NCBI RefSeq assembly: GCF_003173775.1
Contig: NZ_CP029552.1
Span: forward strand, 4,591,001 to 4,655,000
Source: Methylobacterium sp. 17Sr1-1
GTDB lineage: Bacteria > Pseudomonadota > Alphaproteobacteria > Rhizobiales > Beijerinckiaceae
DNA length: 64,000 bases
Direction of reading: 5' to 3'
The notes below the pieces were generated by a model. The model was not told where the DNA came from. It made no database searches and was given only the letters and a program-made list of their open reading frames with translations. Shown piece after piece: positions 1 through 9,073 of the stretch (its first letter is position 1; the number at the start of each line of letters is the position of its first letter). Made by a program: the position numbers and the translations under genes.

Positions 1-234
1 CCGGACGGATTTTCGCGCCGCATATAGGCCATGACCGAACGACGGGACAGCGCGCCCGACGCGGCCCGGACCTGCGGCGGGGCCGTCCCGGCCTCGGCGA
101 CGGGCTCTTCGACTTGCCGGCTCTTCGACGGCGGAAACCCGCGCGACACGTCGCGGAAACCCGCCTAGAACGGCGGCATTCCGGCCGCGCCGGCCTCGCG
201 CGTCCCCTCCCCTTTCGTCACGCCCGGATCGTCC

Positions 235-1155
235 ATGCTGCTCCCGTCCTCCCGCGATGTTCGGCGCCCGCGCCCCGGGCCGGCCCTGCTGCCCGTGCAC
301 GCGCCACCGTCCTGGGGCGGGGATGCGACGGCTGCCGTGCTCGAACGCTGCCTCGCGCGCTGGCGCCGCTACGAGACCGCGACCGTCGATCCGGCGGTCT
401 CGACCCACGACGACATGCTGGTCGACACGCCGGAGGGCCGGGCGCATTACCGCCATGTCGGGCTCTCGGCCCTGCGCCTGATCACCGAGGCGATGCTCCT
501 GACCGGGCGCACCGATCCGAGGCGCATCCTCGACCTGCCCTGCGGCGGCGGGCGGGTGACGCGCCACCTGGTCAAATTCTTCCCCGAGGCCGAGATCGCG
601 GTCGCCGACCTCGACGCCCGCAAGGTGGCGGACGTGGTCGCGCAATTCGGCGTGACCGAGATCAAGAGCAGCAAGGACTTCTCCGCCCCCCTGCCCGGCG
701 CCTACGACCTGATCTTCGTCGGCTCGCTGGTCACGCATTTCGACGCGCCGCTCTTCGCCCGGGCGGTGAACGTGATGATCGACGCGCTCGCCCCCGGCGG
801 CGTGCTGGTCCTGACCTCGGCCGGGCGCAACTGGGCTGCGCTCGCAGGCGTGCAGGACCGCGACGCGGGGCTGGTGCCCCAGCGCTGGTGGCGGGCGGCC
901 CTGGCGCTGGTCGGAGGGAAGAAGGCTTCGCACCGCCTGCGCGTGCTGGAGAGCGACTACGCCCGGCACGGCTTCGGCTACACCGAGGTGCGGAGCTGGA
1001 CGAAGCTCTACGGCCAGAGCTACGGCGGCAGCTTCGCGGCGCCGTCCTGGCTGATGCGGGTGGTCGAGGAGCGGAACGACGCCCTGGTGATCGGCCTCAA
1101 GGAGCGTGGCTTCGACAACCTCCTCGACGCGACGCTGATCCAGCGGGCGGGCTGA
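235..1155 (+). CDS. Class I SAM-dependent methyltransferase
   Basis: Probable SAM-dependent methyltransferase of unknown substrate, 306 aa, soluble. A Rossmann-type motif I (ILDLPCGGGR) lies at about residues 97-106. An acidic motif II (VADLD, about 123-127) follows, and YDLIFVGSLVTHF near residue 157 is the usual post-II/III strand. The first 25 residues are proline/arginine rich and unlike the fold, so the true start may be further in (for example Met61). It stands alone, with a palindromic repeat after it. The fold call is secure; the substrate cannot be inferred from the context. Confidence 0.8.
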   Translation: MLLPSSRDVRRPRPGPALLPVHAPPSWGGDATAAVLERCLARWRRYETATVDPAVSTHDDMLVDTPEGRAHYRHVGLSALRLITEAMLLTGRTDPRRILDLPCGGGRVTRHLVKFFPEAEIAVADLDARKVADVVAQFGVTEIKSSKDFSAPLPGAYDLIFVGSLVTHFDAPLFARAVNVMIDALAPGGVLVLTSAGRNWAALAGVQDRDAGLVPQRWWRAALALVGGKKASHRLRVLESDYARHGFGYTEVRSWTKLYGQSYGGSFAAPSWLMRVVEERNDALVIGLKERGFDNLLDATLIQRAG

Positions 1156-1205
1156 GGCAGTCGGGCGGCTGGGCGCCTGTTCGATAAAGCTCTCAAAGCC
1201 TCCAT

Positions 1206-1344
1206 GTCATCCTGGAGCCGCGCAGCGGAACCCGGGATCGATAACCGCCGACGTTTCAGGACGAAGCGGAACGCTGCCCGCCTTTCCAGGCACCGTCAGC
1301 GGTTATGGATCCCGGGTTCTCGGCAAGCCTCGCCCCAGGATGAC
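1206..1344. repeat. Inverted repeat, GTCATCCTGG family
   Basis: The left arm begins GTCATCCTGGAGCCGCGCAG at 1206 and continues into AACCCGGGATC and ATAACCGC. The right arm ends CCCAGGATGAC at 1344 and is its reverse complement with mismatches. The centre is about 50 bases. A partial copy lies near 55731-55765. It fills the gap between the methyltransferase and the convergent LysM gene and could act as a transcript-end hairpin. Family membership is judged by eye. Confidence 0.7.
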
Positions 1345-1384
1345 GAGGAGGGTGACGATGCTGTCCGTTCAGTCGAACAGGCTC

Positions 1385-2680
1385 TCACCCGCGGCTCTCC
1401 GGCTCCCGCGCCTGCGGCCCCTCGCCCGGCAGCACGAAGACCTGGCCGGGATAGATCCGGTTCGGGTCGCGGATCTGGCGCTGGTTGGCGTCGAAGATCA
1501 CCGTGTAGCGCAGGCCCTTGCCGTAGGCCCGGCGGCTGATGCTCCACAGGTTGTCGCCGCGGATGACCTTCGCGGTGCTGATGCCGGGCACGAACACCGT
1601 GCCGGCTTCGGCGGGACTCTGCGCCGCCTCCGCGCCCGGCGCCCCGGCGGGGGCCAGGGCCGTGGCCGTCGCGCCCGCGGGCGGAACGGCGGCGGAGGGC
1701 GCCACCGCGACCACGGGGCCGCTCGCCGCCGCGCCGCGCATCAGGGGCTGGCGCGCCGGCACCTCGGCCGCGCCGGTGACGGCCGGCCCGAGATTCGGCG
1801 GCACCGCGAAGGCGGTCTCGGCGCGGGTCTTGACCGAGCCGGTGGCGGGATCGACCTGGTCGATCCGCACCCGGTAGTCGCCGGGCTTGACCCCGCGCCC
1901 GATCGTGAAGGCGACCCGGCCGTCCGGCCCCGCCTGGCCGGGCGCCACCAGCGTGTCGTTGAGGTAGAGCCGCAGGTCCGCCCTGGGCGCTCCCTGCGCG
2001 GTGACGTAGAGCCGCCCGCCGGGCTCGGCATCGACGCCGACGACCTTGACCGGCTGGGGGCCGGCCGGGGGCCTGGTCTCGGCCTTGGCGGTTTCGACCT
2101 TGGCGGTTTCGACCTTGGCGGGCTCCGGCAGCGAGAGCACCGCGGTCGGCTGGCCGGGCACCGTCACGGCGACGAGGGGCTTGGTGCGGCGGTCCTCGGC
2201 CACCACCACCACGGCGCTGGCCCGGCTCGAGGCCGTGGCGCCGTCCGCCGCGGTGCTGCGCAGGGTGATCTCGTGGCTGCCGGGCGGCAGGGACGGCGGC
2301 ACCAGGGCGAAGTTGCCGGCCTCGTCGGCCCGGGTGCGGGCGAAGGGCTGGCCGTCGCGCAGCACCTCGATCTCGGCCCCGGGCCGGCTGCGCCCGGCGA
2401 GCACGCTCGCCCCGTCGGGCTCGACCCGGAGGACGTCGAAGGACGGCGCGTCCCCCGCCGCGGCGGGCAGGTCGGGCTTCGCCGGCAGGGCGGCGAGGGG
2501 CGTCACGGCCGGCGCCGGCGCGGTCGTGCCCGGATGCGGCCCCGTCTCCTCCGGCGTGTCGAGCGAGAACAGCCGCGTGCCGCTCGCCGCGACGCCGATG
2601 AGCACGAAGCCGGCGACGAGGCCGACGGCCGCGAGGACGATTCCCCTGCGCAACTCGCTCGCCCGCAACTCCGTCGTCAT
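1385..2680 (-). CDS. LysM peptidoglycan-binding domain protein
   Basis: Membrane-anchored or secreted envelope protein, 431 aa. An N-terminal hydrophobic segment (about residues 13-33, GIVLAAVGLVAGFVLIGVAA) is followed by an Ala/Pro-rich linker, Ig-like segments (VLAGRSRPGAEIEVLRDG; YVTAQGAPRADLRLYLND) and a C-terminal LysM domain (VIRGDNLWSISRRAYG ... IYPGQVFVLP). The ATG at 2680 was chosen because GGGAG lies about 9 bases upstream; the open frame extends further without a better start. Such proteins bind peptidoglycan and are commonly annotated as LysM proteins in Methylobacterium. Its exact role is unknown. Confidence 0.85.
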   Translation of the reverse strand: MTTELRASELRRGIVLAAVGLVAGFVLIGVAASGTRLFSLDTPEETGPHPGTTAPAPAVTPLAALPAKPDLPAAAGDAPSFDVLRVEPDGASVLAGRSRPGAEIEVLRDGQPFARTRADEAGNFALVPPSLPPGSHEITLRSTAADGATASSRASAVVVVAEDRRTKPLVAVTVPGQPTAVLSLPEPAKVETAKVETAKAETRPPAGPQPVKVVGVDAEPGGRLYVTAQGAPRADLRLYLNDTLVAPGQAGPDGRVAFTIGRGVKPGDYRVRIDQVDPATGSVKTRAETAFAVPPNLGPAVTGAAEVPARQPLMRGAAASGPVVAVAPSAAVPPAGATATALAPAGAPGAEAAQSPAEAGTVFVPGISTAKVIRGDNLWSISRRAYGKGLRYTVIFDANQRQIRDPNRIYPGQVFVLPGEGPQAREPESRG

Positions 2681-2896
2681 GGCGCAACACTCCCGCTCAC
2701 GGGTCCTCCCGGCCGATGGCCTCGCGTCGCGCGACCTTTCGCCTCCGGTCGACACGCCCACGCCATCGCCATCATAGTAACAGGACTGGCGGGGCGAGAC
2801 CACGCGGCGCGCATCGCGCGGCTCGGCCGGAAACTTGCGTGGCGCAAGGTTGTAGTAGGGCTTGCCGGTTTCGGCTGCGAACGGTGCGGAGACTCG

Positions 2897-3490
2897 ATGC
2901 GGACGGTTTGCGTGTATTGCGGTTCGGGGTTCGGCACCGATCCGGTCTTCGAGGCGACGGCGCGGGCGCTGGGGCGCCACCTGGCCGAGGCCGGCATCGC
3001 GCTCGTCTATGGCGGCGGCAATGTCGGGCTGATGGGCACGGTGGCGCGGGCGGTGCTCGACCATGGCGGTCACGTCACCGGCATCATCCCGGATTTTCTC
3101 AAGTCGCGCGAGCGGATGCTCGACGACGTGCAGGAGACCATCGTGGTCTCCGACATGCACACCCGCAAGAAGCTGATGTTCGACCGCTCCGACGCCTTCG
3201 TGGCCCTGCCGGGCGGCATCGGCACCCTGGAGGAGCTGGTCGAGCAGATGACCTGGTCGCAGCTCGGCCAGCACGCCAAGCCGATCCTGCTGCTCTCGGT
3301 GGCCGGCTTCTGGGCGCCGTTCCTCGCCCTCCTCGACCACATGCGCCGCACCGGCTTCATCCGCGAGGGGCTGGACCTCAGCTACCTTGTGACCGAGGCG
3401 CCGGACCAGGTGGTGCCGATGCTGCGCGAGGCGGTGCGCAAGGCGGCGCCGCGGCCGGAGGCCGAGGCGCTGATCGAGGAGAAGTTCTGA
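2897..3490 (+). CDS. LOG family protein (TIGR00730)
   Basis: Rossmann-fold protein of the LOG / TIGR00730 family, 197 aa, full length. Characterised members are cytokinin-riboside 5'-monophosphate phosphoribohydrolases that release free base from nucleoside monophosphates. The nucleotide-binding GGGNVGLMG lies at residues 39-47 and the signature PGGIGTLEE at 105-113, with catalytic-type R/K in MHTRKK just before it. The ATG at 2897 begins the conserved MRTVCVYCGS. It is divergent from the LysM gene and shares its upstream region. Family is certain; the physiological substrate is not. Confidence 0.92.
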   Translation: MRTVCVYCGSGFGTDPVFEATARALGRHLAEAGIALVYGGGNVGLMGTVARAVLDHGGHVTGIIPDFLKSRERMLDDVQETIVVSDMHTRKKLMFDRSDAFVALPGGIGTLEELVEQMTWSQLGQHAKPILLLSVAGFWAPFLALLDHMRRTGFIREGLDLSYLVTEAPDQVVPMLREAVRKAAPRPEAEALIEEKF

Positions 3491-3576
3491 AGCCTACGAC
3501 GGCTTGCGGAGGACCCTGCCGCCGTCGGTATCGATCCGGACACGGCAGCAGGTTTTACGATCTCTCCCCCTCACGA

Positions 3577-3680
3577 CCTCATCCTGAGGTGCCGCGCAGC
3601 GGCCTCGAAGGAGGCCTCCAGAGATCGCTGTGGGTCCTGGAGCCCTCCTTGGCTCGCTTCGCTCACACCTCAGGATGAGG
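3577..3680. repeat. Palindromic repeat, CCTCATCCTGAGGTG family (copy 1)
   Basis: CCTCATCCTGAGGTG at 3577-3591 is mirrored by CACCTCAGGATGAGG at 3666-3680. The interior is also inverted (CCTCGAAGGAGGCCTCCAG against CTGGAGCCCTCCTTGGCTCG). Other copies lie at 55817 and 59617, with a collapsed copy at 6415. The right flank GGGTGGGATC recurs too. It lies between the LOG gene and the DUF1737 gene. Confidence 0.85.
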
Positions 3681-3722
3681 TCTTGGGTGGGATCCAACGT
3701 GTCACGTCACGAGGAGCTCAGC

Positions 3723-3929
3723 TTGACCACGACCCCGGACGCGAAGCCCCCGAACGACGGGCTGCCCTACCGCCTGATCACCGGCAAGGACGACGCCCAT
3801 TTCTGCCGCCGGATCTCGGAGGCGCTGGCGCTGGGCTACAAGCTCTACGGCTCGCCCGCCTGCACCTTCAACGGTACGGACGTGATCGTGGCGCAGGCGA
3901 TCGTCTGGCCAGCGGCCGTCAAGGAGTGA
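3723..3929 (+). CDS. DUF1737 domain-containing protein
   Basis: Small soluble protein, 68 aa, of unknown function. The body (LPYRLITGKDDAHFCRRISEALALGYKLYGSPACTFNG then VIVAQAIVW) fits the DUF1737 pattern of a short alpha/beta domain. A TTG at 3723 is taken as start because GAGGAG lies about 7 bases upstream. An upstream ATG in the same frame would read through the palindromic repeat, which is unlikely to be coding. Its 3' end overlaps the convergent nucleotidyltransferase gene by 11 bases. Confidence 0.75.
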   Translation: MTTTPDAKPPNDGLPYRLITGKDDAHFCRRISEALALGYKLYGSPACTFNGTDVIVAQAIVWPAAVKE

Positions 3930-4299
3930 GGATGATCGGCCGGGCGTCGCGCCTCATCGCCCGGACGAGGGCGGGATTGGGGTGGAGCGCCGGATCGTTC
4001 CAGGCGCTCTGCGAGACGGGATGGGCCTGGATGTCGAGGCCGTCCTCGATCAGCCGGTCGTAGGAGAGGTCGGCGAGGAATCGTGCCTCGTCGATGATCC
4101 GCCATGCTCCATCGGCCAGGATCACCGCCACGTCGGCGTCGCTGTCGGGCTGGGCATCGCCCCGGGCACGGCTACCGAACAGGGAGAGACCGAGGAGACG
4201 CGCGCCGTAATGCCGACGCGCATCCGCGGCGAACCGCGCCAGGGCAGCCGACGCCTCGGCTTCCGTCGGCGGCCGCAGCACCTCCTCGATCGTCCGCAT
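3919..4299 (-). CDS. MNT-type nucleotidyltransferase domain protein
   Basis: 126 aa protein of the polymerase-beta-like minimal nucleotidyltransferase superfamily. The catalytic motif is complete: GSRARG at 42-47 followed by SDAD, giving the metal-binding Asp54 and Asp56. Many relatives are half of a MNT/HEPN toxin-antitoxin pair. No HEPN partner is seen on either side, so it is an orphan or has another role. It lies just downstream of cysS on the same strand (gap 11 bases) and may be cotranscribed. Confidence 0.8.
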   Translation of the reverse strand: MRTIEEVLRPPTEAEASAALARFAADARRHYGARLLGLSLFGSRARGDAQPDSDADVAVILADGAWRIIDEARFLADLSYDRLIEDGLDIQAHPVSQSAWNDPALHPNPALVRAMRRDARPIILTP

Positions 4300-4310
4300 G
4301 CGGCCCTCCC

Positions 4311-5690
4311 CTACTGCCCCACCGTCCAGCTCGTCGTCCCGTCCTTGTTGTCCTTCACCGTCACCCCGAGCGCCGCGAGCGCCCCGCGGATCCGGTCGGA
4401 CTCGGCCCAGTCCTTGCGCACGCGGGCCTCCTTGCGCTCGGCGATGAGCCGTTCCACGGCCGCGGCATCGACGCCGGAGGCCGCGACCGCCGCCTGCTCG
4501 CGCGCGGTCTTCGTCTGGCCCAGCAGCCCGAGCAGGCCGGCGCCGGCCCGCAACGCCGCCGGATCGTCGAGGCGGTGCACCTCGCCCAAAGCCGCCGGGG
4601 TGTTGAGGTCGTCGAGCAGCGGCTCGAGCACGCTGTCGGGCGCCGGGCCGGGGCTCGCGTCGCCGGCGGCGTCGTACCAGCGGTCGAGGGTGCGGCTCGC
4701 CTCGTCCAGGCCGCGGAGCGTCCAGTCGATCGGCTGGCGGTAATGGGTGCGCAGCATGGCGAGTCGCACGACCTCGCCGGGCCAATCCGCCAGCACCTCG
4801 CGCAGGGTGACGAAGTTGCCGAGCGACTTCGACATCTTCTCCCCCTCGACCTGCAGGAAGCCGTTGTGGAGCCAGATGTTGGCCATCACCGGCGTGTTAA
4901 AGCAGCAGCGGGATTGGGCCACCTCGTTCTCGTGATGGGGAAACACCAGGTCGATGCCGCCGGCATGGATGTCGAAGGTCTCGCCGAGATGCTTCCAGGC
5001 CATGGCCGAGCACTCGATGTGCCAGCCCGGCCGCCCCGGGACCGCGATCCCGCCCGGCGAGGGCCAGGAGGGCTCACCGGGCTTCGAGGGCTTCCACAGC
5101 ACGAAGTCGAGCGGCGAGCGCTTGTAGGGTGCGACGTCGACCCGGGCCCCGGCCTCCATCTCGTCGAGGGGGCGGCGCGACAGCGCGCCGTAATCGGGCA
5201 TCGAGGGCACGTCGAACAGCACGTGGTCCTCGGCGACGTAGGCGTGGCCGGCCGCCACCAGCCGGTCGATCAGCGCCGTCATCTCGACGATGTGGTCGGT
5301 CGCCCGCGGCTCGATCATCGCCGGAGGTTGTCCCGCCACGTTGACGTCGTCCGGCAGCAGGATGCCGAGGCGGCGGATGTCGTCGTGGAACTGCGCCAGC
5401 GTGCCGTCGGTGAGCTCGCGGATGGTGATGCCGCGCTCGGCCGCCCGGGCGTTGATCTTGTCGTCCACGTCCGTGACGTTCCGGGCATAGGTCACCGCCT
5501 CCGCCCCGTAGACGTGGCGCAGCAGGCGAAACAGCAGGTCGAAGACGATCAGCGGCCGGGCGTTGCCGATATGCGCCGCGTCGTAGACGGTCGGGCCGCA
5601 GGCATACATCCGCACCCGGCCCGAATCGATCGGCCGGAGCGGCTCCTTGGCCCGGGAGAGCGTGTTGTAGAGGCGCAACAGCGAGGCCAT
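4311..5690 (-). CDS. cysS: Cysteine--tRNA ligase
   Basis: Class I aminoacyl-tRNA synthetase that charges tRNA-Cys, 459 aa, the usual length. The HIGH-type signature is HIGN at residues 40-43 and KMSKS lies at 285-289. Zinc ligands are expected at Cys31 ([10 protein letters not shown]), Cys227 (WHIECSAM) and His252 in PHHENE. The ATG at 5690 starts the conserved [13 protein letters not shown]. Essential cytoplasmic enzyme; identification is secure. Confidence 0.97.
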   Translation of the reverse strand: MASLLRLYNTLSRAKEPLRPIDSGRVRMYACGPTVYDAAHIGNARPLIVFDLLFRLLRHVYGAEAVTYARNVTDVDDKINARAAERGITIRELTDGTLAQFHDDIRRLGILLPDDVNVAGQPPAMIEPRATDHIVEMTALIDRLVAAGHAYVAEDHVLFDVPSMPDYGALSRRPLDEMEAGARVDVAPYKRSPLDFVLWKPSKPGEPSWPSPGGIAVPGRPGWHIECSAMAWKHLGETFDIHAGGIDLVFPHHENEVAQSRCCFNTPVMANIWLHNGFLQVEGEKMSKSLGNFVTLREVLADWPGEVVRLAMLRTHYRQPIDWTLRGLDEASRTLDRWYDAAGDASPGPAPDSVLEPLLDDLNTPAALGEVHRLDDPAALRAGAGLLGLLGQTKTAREQAAVAASGVDAAAVERLIAERKEARVRKDWAESDRIRGALAALGVTVKDNKDGTTSWTVGQ

Positions 5691-6037
5691 GAAACACCTG
5701 CGGGACGGGGTCGGGCCGGGATGCCGTCTGGCGCTCCGGCCGAGGTTCTAAGTCGTTGCCGGGTCGAGGATCGGACCCGGCCTTGCCGGTCACCGGGCGT
5801 CGCCGGCGCGGACGACCGGGCGGCCGCCTGTTGCACGGGTGAGACGCCACGGAGCGCCGATCCGGGTTAGCCCAATTCCGTGAGCAATTCGAGACGGCAG
5901 ACGACGCGGGGCGCAACGCCCTGCCGGACCCTGCGTAATCGGCCCGCTCCCATGCTGCGTAGAGAGATTGTTTACCACCCACGCCCAGTGTCGGGCCGGA
6001 GCCGGATGCCGACGGCTCCGATCAGAAGGTTTGCCCC
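5691..6037. other. Intergenic gap, 347 bases
   Basis: This is the divergent promoter region between cysS and the small secreted protein. No gene, strong hairpin or repeat copy was recognised. The sequence is slightly less GC-rich near 5960-5980. Confidence 0.5.
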
Positions 6038-6355
6038 ATGCGTCGCACCCTCGCCGTCCTCAGCGCCCTCGGTGTCCTGGTCTCCGTCGCCGGGCCGGCG
6101 CTGGCCGCATCGCAGACGCCCGGCGTGGAGAAGACCTTCCTGATCCCCTCCAGCGACGGCTACGGCGTCGCCGAGTGCCTGACCACCGGCGGCGAGTGCG
6201 GCCAGGTGGTGGCCGATGCCTGGTGCGAGTCGCAAGGCTACGCCAAGTCGGCCTCGTTCAGCATCGCCGCCCAGGACGAGTATACCGGCGCGATCGAGGC
6301 GGCTCCGGCCGTGAAGACCTCGGACCGTCCGATCCGGATCACCTGCCGGGATTAA
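6038..6355 (+). CDS. Small secreted protein, unknown function
   Basis: 105 aa. A typical Sec signal peptide (MRRTLAVLSALGVLVSVAGPALA) with an AXA cleavage site near residue 23 precedes a compact domain. The mature part has cysteines in AECLTTGGECGQ, DAWCESQGYAKSA and RITC, which suggests disulfide bonding in the periplasm. No family is recognised with certainty; similar small Cys-containing exported proteins are common in Hyphomicrobiales. It is monocistronic. Confidence 0.75.
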   Translation: MRRTLAVLSALGVLVSVAGPALAASQTPGVEKTFLIPSSDGYGVAECLTTGGECGQVVADAWCESQGYAKSASFSIAAQDEYTGAIEAAPAVKTSDRPIRITCRD

Positions 6356-6414
6356 TCACGAGGGCCCCAATCCCCTTCCGTATCTGGAACAATACTATTC
6401 CATCCTGCCCGCGA

Positions 6415-6445
6415 CCTCATCCTGAGGTGGTGGGTGGGGTCGATG
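6415..6445. repeat. Collapsed copy of CCTCATCCTGAGGTG repeat
   Basis: CCTCATCCTGAGGTGG at 6415-6430 runs directly into GTGGGTGGGGTCGA, which resembles the right flank of complete copies (GGGTGGGATC). The roughly 85-base inverted interior is missing. This looks like a deletion derivative of the palindrome. Confidence 0.6.
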
Positions 6446-6603
6446 TAAGAATGTGTGGGGCTCAGCCTCGCACGCTATCGCAGGCCGCTCCACCCGGCAC
6501 ATGCGCTTCATCCGCAGGCGCCCTGACCCGCTGGCGCGCCGCCCGGATCCCGCTATCTCGGATCGGACGGACCGACCACCGGGTTGGGAGCGGGAGAAGC
6601 AGG

Positions 6604-6942
6604 ATGATCCGAAGCCTTGCCATCATCGCCGCGGTCCTGATGCCGAGCCTGGCGCTCGCCGCCCCGCGGGGCCGCGAGCCCGTCGGCCCGGTCGTCCCCG
6701 GCCTGCCCGGCTCCGATTGCCGGCTCTGGTCCCCGTTCGATCACGACGTCGTCGGCTCCGCCCCGCGCCCGGGCGCCCGGCCGGTGCGGGCCGCGAGCGG
6801 CTGGGGCCGCACCGCCTACGGCTACGGCACCGGCGGCGCCTCGGCCTCCGGTGCGGTCGCGTTCCCGGCCGACAGCGCGGCGGAGTGCGACATCGGCGAG
6901 CTGACCTTCGGCCGCGCCGGCCTCGACATCCTGCCGCGCTGA
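6604..6942 (+). CDS. Small secreted protein, unknown function
   Basis: 112 aa with a clear signal peptide (MIRSLAIIAAVLMPSLALA, cleavage near residue 19-21). The mature region is rich in Gly, Ser and Ala (GYGTGGASASGAVAFP) with two cysteines (GSDCRLW, AAECDIGEL) that could pair. The ATG at 6604 has AGAAGCAGG just upstream. No family recognised. It is convergent with the ABC binding-protein gene, with 7 bases between them. Confidence 0.65.
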   Translation: MIRSLAIIAAVLMPSLALAAPRGREPVGPVVPGLPGSDCRLWSPFDHDVVGSAPRPGARPVRAASGWGRTAYGYGTGGASASGAVAFPADSAAECDIGELTFGRAGLDILPR

Positions 6943-6949
6943 GCCCGGG

Positions 6950-7948
6950 TCAGGTGCCCGGCTGGCCGTGCACCGCCTTGTAGAAGAAGTCCTTCCACTC
7001 CTTCGGCCGGTTCTTCAGCACCCCGGCCTTCGCCAGGTGCTCGGCCTGCAGCATCGTGCCGTAGGGCGTGGTCGAGAACACGACGCCGGGCTGCTTCATC
7101 ATCGCGACGAGCTCGTCGGGCTCGAACTTCTCCTTGGTCGCCCCGAGATAGAGCTCGGCCGCCCGCTTCGGGTCGTCGCGGATCAGCGCGTTGGCCTCGT
7201 CGATGGCGGCGAGCACCGCGGCGGTGGTCTTCGGGTTCTGCTCCATGAACTTGCCGCGGCCGAACACGATGGCGTTGCTCAACGGCCCCCCGACCACGTC
7301 GTAGGAGTTGAGCACGACGTGGATCTTCGGGTCCTTCAGCTCGATCTGCTGGTAGGGCGGCAGCGAGAAGTGGCTGTTGACCTCGCTGGTGCCGCCGAGC
7401 AGCGCGCCGACCGCGTCGGGGTGGCCGAGCTGGATCGTGATCGCGTCGAGCTTGTTGCGGCCGGCCTCGCCGAACTGGCGCTCGGCGGCGATCTGCAGCA
7501 TCACGGCCTGGGCCGAGACCTTCACGGTCGGCACCGCGATCCGGTCCTTGGCCGAGAAGTCGGCGAGCGTCTTCACCGCCGGGTTGCGGGTGACGAGCAG
7601 CATCGGCGCGCCGGCCGAGGCGGCGAGCCCCTTCACCTCGCCCCGCGTGCGGTCCCAGGCGAGCAGCAGGTTGGTGGCGCCGCTGGTGACGAAATCGACG
7701 TTGCCGGAGATCAGCGCGTCGACCGAGGCGCCGCCGCTGGTCAGCGTGACCCAGCTCACCTTCACGTCGCCGAGGCCGGCCGCCGCGACGTGCTTCTCGA
7801 CCAGGCGCTGCTGCTCGGCCAGCACCATCGGCATGTAGATCAGGCCGGGCTGGCGGGTGAAGCGGACCTCGCCGGTCTCGGCGTTTGCGGAGGTGGCGAG
7901 GCCGAGGACGACGGCCAGCGCGCCGACGGCGCGCCTGAGGAACGGCAT
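6950..7948 (-). CDS. ABC transporter substrate-binding protein (NitT/TauT-like)
   Basis: Periplasmic binding protein, 332 aa, with signal peptide MPFLRRAVGALAVVLGLATSANA. The body (GLIYMPMVLAEQQRLVEKH, then SGGASVDALISGNVDFVTSGATNLLLAWDRT) is typical of the nitrate/sulfonate/taurine (SsuA/TauA/NMT1-like) group, which bind small anions, sulfonates or pyrimidine precursors. No ATPase or permease gene is nearby, so it is an orphan component and its ligand cannot be assigned. Confidence 0.85.
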   Translation of the reverse strand: MPFLRRAVGALAVVLGLATSANAETGEVRFTRQPGLIYMPMVLAEQQRLVEKHVAAAGLGDVKVSWVTLTSGGASVDALISGNVDFVTSGATNLLLAWDRTRGEVKGLAASAGAPMLLVTRNPAVKTLADFSAKDRIAVPTVKVSAQAVMLQIAAERQFGEAGRNKLDAITIQLGHPDAVGALLGGTSEVNSHFSLPPYQQIELKDPKIHVVLNSYDVVGGPLSNAIVFGRGKFMEQNPKTTAAVLAAIDEANALIRDDPKRAAELYLGATKEKFEPDELVAMMKQPGVVFSTTPYGTMLQAEHLAKAGVLKNRPKEWKDFFYKAVHGQPGT

Positions 7949-8096
7949 GGGCGGATGCTCCCTGTTTCCCGGCCCCTGTCCGGACGCTCGAGGCCGAGCG
8001 CCCGCCGGTGCCGTGTCAGGGGGCCAGGGTCCGGAAATGCCCCGGAAACGTCAAGCCGCGACGAAGGGAGGGGGGGCGAGAATGACGGAGAGCGTG

Positions 8097-8342
8097 TCAG
8101 GCCGAGACGGCGGAGCCGGTCCGAGCCTGCGCGGCGCGGCTACGGTTCGCCACCATGCGGTCGTGCAGGCGGATGATCGTGCGCGAGCCGGTGCTGGTGA
8201 AGGCGAAGGGTAGAATGCCGTGCACCAGGCAGGCGAGGCCGCCGGCGATCATGCTGAGGCCGAAGCTGGTGGCGACACCCATATGCTCGACATAGGTCTC
8301 GCCGACGGAAGCCGGGTGCTCGGAGAAGGACAGCTTCGACAT
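8097..8342 (-). CDS. DUF6356 family protein
   Basis: 81 aa. The sequence EHPASVGETYVEHMGVATSFGLSMIAGGLACLVHGILPFAFTSTGSRTIIRLHDRM matches the DUF6356 pattern: one hydrophobic segment, about residues 28-50, then TGSRTI and LHDRM. Probably a small inner-membrane protein; function unknown. The start is the ATG at 8342, which begins MSKLSF. It is divergent from the Lrp/AsnC gene. Confidence 0.75.
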   Translation of the reverse strand: MSKLSFSEHPASVGETYVEHMGVATSFGLSMIAGGLACLVHGILPFAFTSTGSRTIIRLHDRMVANRSRAAQARTGSAVSA

Positions 8343-8470
8343 GGGAACCTCGGGCGAATCGGGGTCTTCGGAAGGCACCTGAGAATCGCACGGAGCCCGC
8401 GCAGACGGATTGCGAAATTCACCCGCACCCGGCATGGTCGCGCAATCCGTTTGCGTGAATTCGCGAGAGA

Positions 8471-8947
8471 TTGGAAAAATTTCGCGTGGACGAGTTCGAC
8501 CGAAAAATCCTGTTGTGCCTGCAGGAGAACGCGGCCGAATCGCTCGAGGCGATCGCCGCCCGGGTCGGCCTGTCGGCCTCGCCGTGCTGGCGGCGGATCC
8601 AGAAGCTGGAGGCGCAAGGGGTGATCCAGCGCCGCGTGGCGCTCCTCGATCCCGACCGGATGCGGGTCGGCGTCACGGTGTTCGTCTCGGTGCGCACCAA
8701 CCGCCACACCGCCGACTGGGCCGAGCGCTTCTGCGCCGCCGTGGTCACGATCCCGGAAGTGGTCGAGTTCTACCGCATGAGCGGCGAAACCGATTACCTC
8801 TTGCGCATCGTCGTGCCCGACATCGCCGCCTACGACCGGGTCTACAAGCGGCTGATCCAGTCGGTCGACCTCTACGACGTCAGTTCGGCCTTCGCCATGG
8901 AGCGGATCAAGTACACGACGGCACTGCCGGTGACTTACGCGGAGTGA
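8471..8947 (+). CDS. Lrp/AsnC family transcriptional regulator
   Basis: 158 aa DNA-binding regulator. The N-terminal AsnC-type winged HTH (VDEFDRKILLCLQENAAESLEAIAARVGLSASPCWRRIQKLEAQGVI) is followed by a RAM ligand-sensing domain (VVEFYRMSGETDYLLRIVV). Such proteins bind amino acids and regulate their metabolism or export. The start is a TTG at 8471; a GTG at 8486 in the same frame would begin exactly at VDEFDRK and is an alternative. Targets unknown; the MFS gene just downstream is a candidate. Confidence 0.9.
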   Translation: MEKFRVDEFDRKILLCLQENAAESLEAIAARVGLSASPCWRRIQKLEAQGVIQRRVALLDPDRMRVGVTVFVSVRTNRHTADWAERFCAAVVTIPEVVEFYRMSGETDYLLRIVVPDIAAYDRVYKRLIQSVDLYDVSSAFAMERIKYTTALPVTYAE

Positions 8948-9073
8948 GCGAAGGCCGGGCCTTCACTGCGCGGGCCTGACATGCGCCCGGCGCCGGTTGC
9001 TTTCCGGGCCCGTCGGTTTAGCTGCGCGGCAAAGGCTTCGCCACGCCAAGACATTCCCCCGAGAAGAGCCACC

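Noticed and set aside
1..32. Possible divergent gene start on the minus strand (ATG at 32, MAYMRRENPS)
   Set aside because: Only ten codons are visible before the window edge, with no ribosome site or family match.
114..1187. Long plus-strand frame overlapping the methyltransferase
   Set aside because: Arg/Ala/Pro-rich translation typical of an out-of-frame shadow in high-GC DNA; the other frame has a clear methyltransferase motif.
3919..4299. MNT nucleotidyltransferase as half of a HEPN/MNT toxin-antitoxin pair
   Set aside because: No HEPN-type gene lies upstream or downstream; neighbours are cysS and DUF1737.
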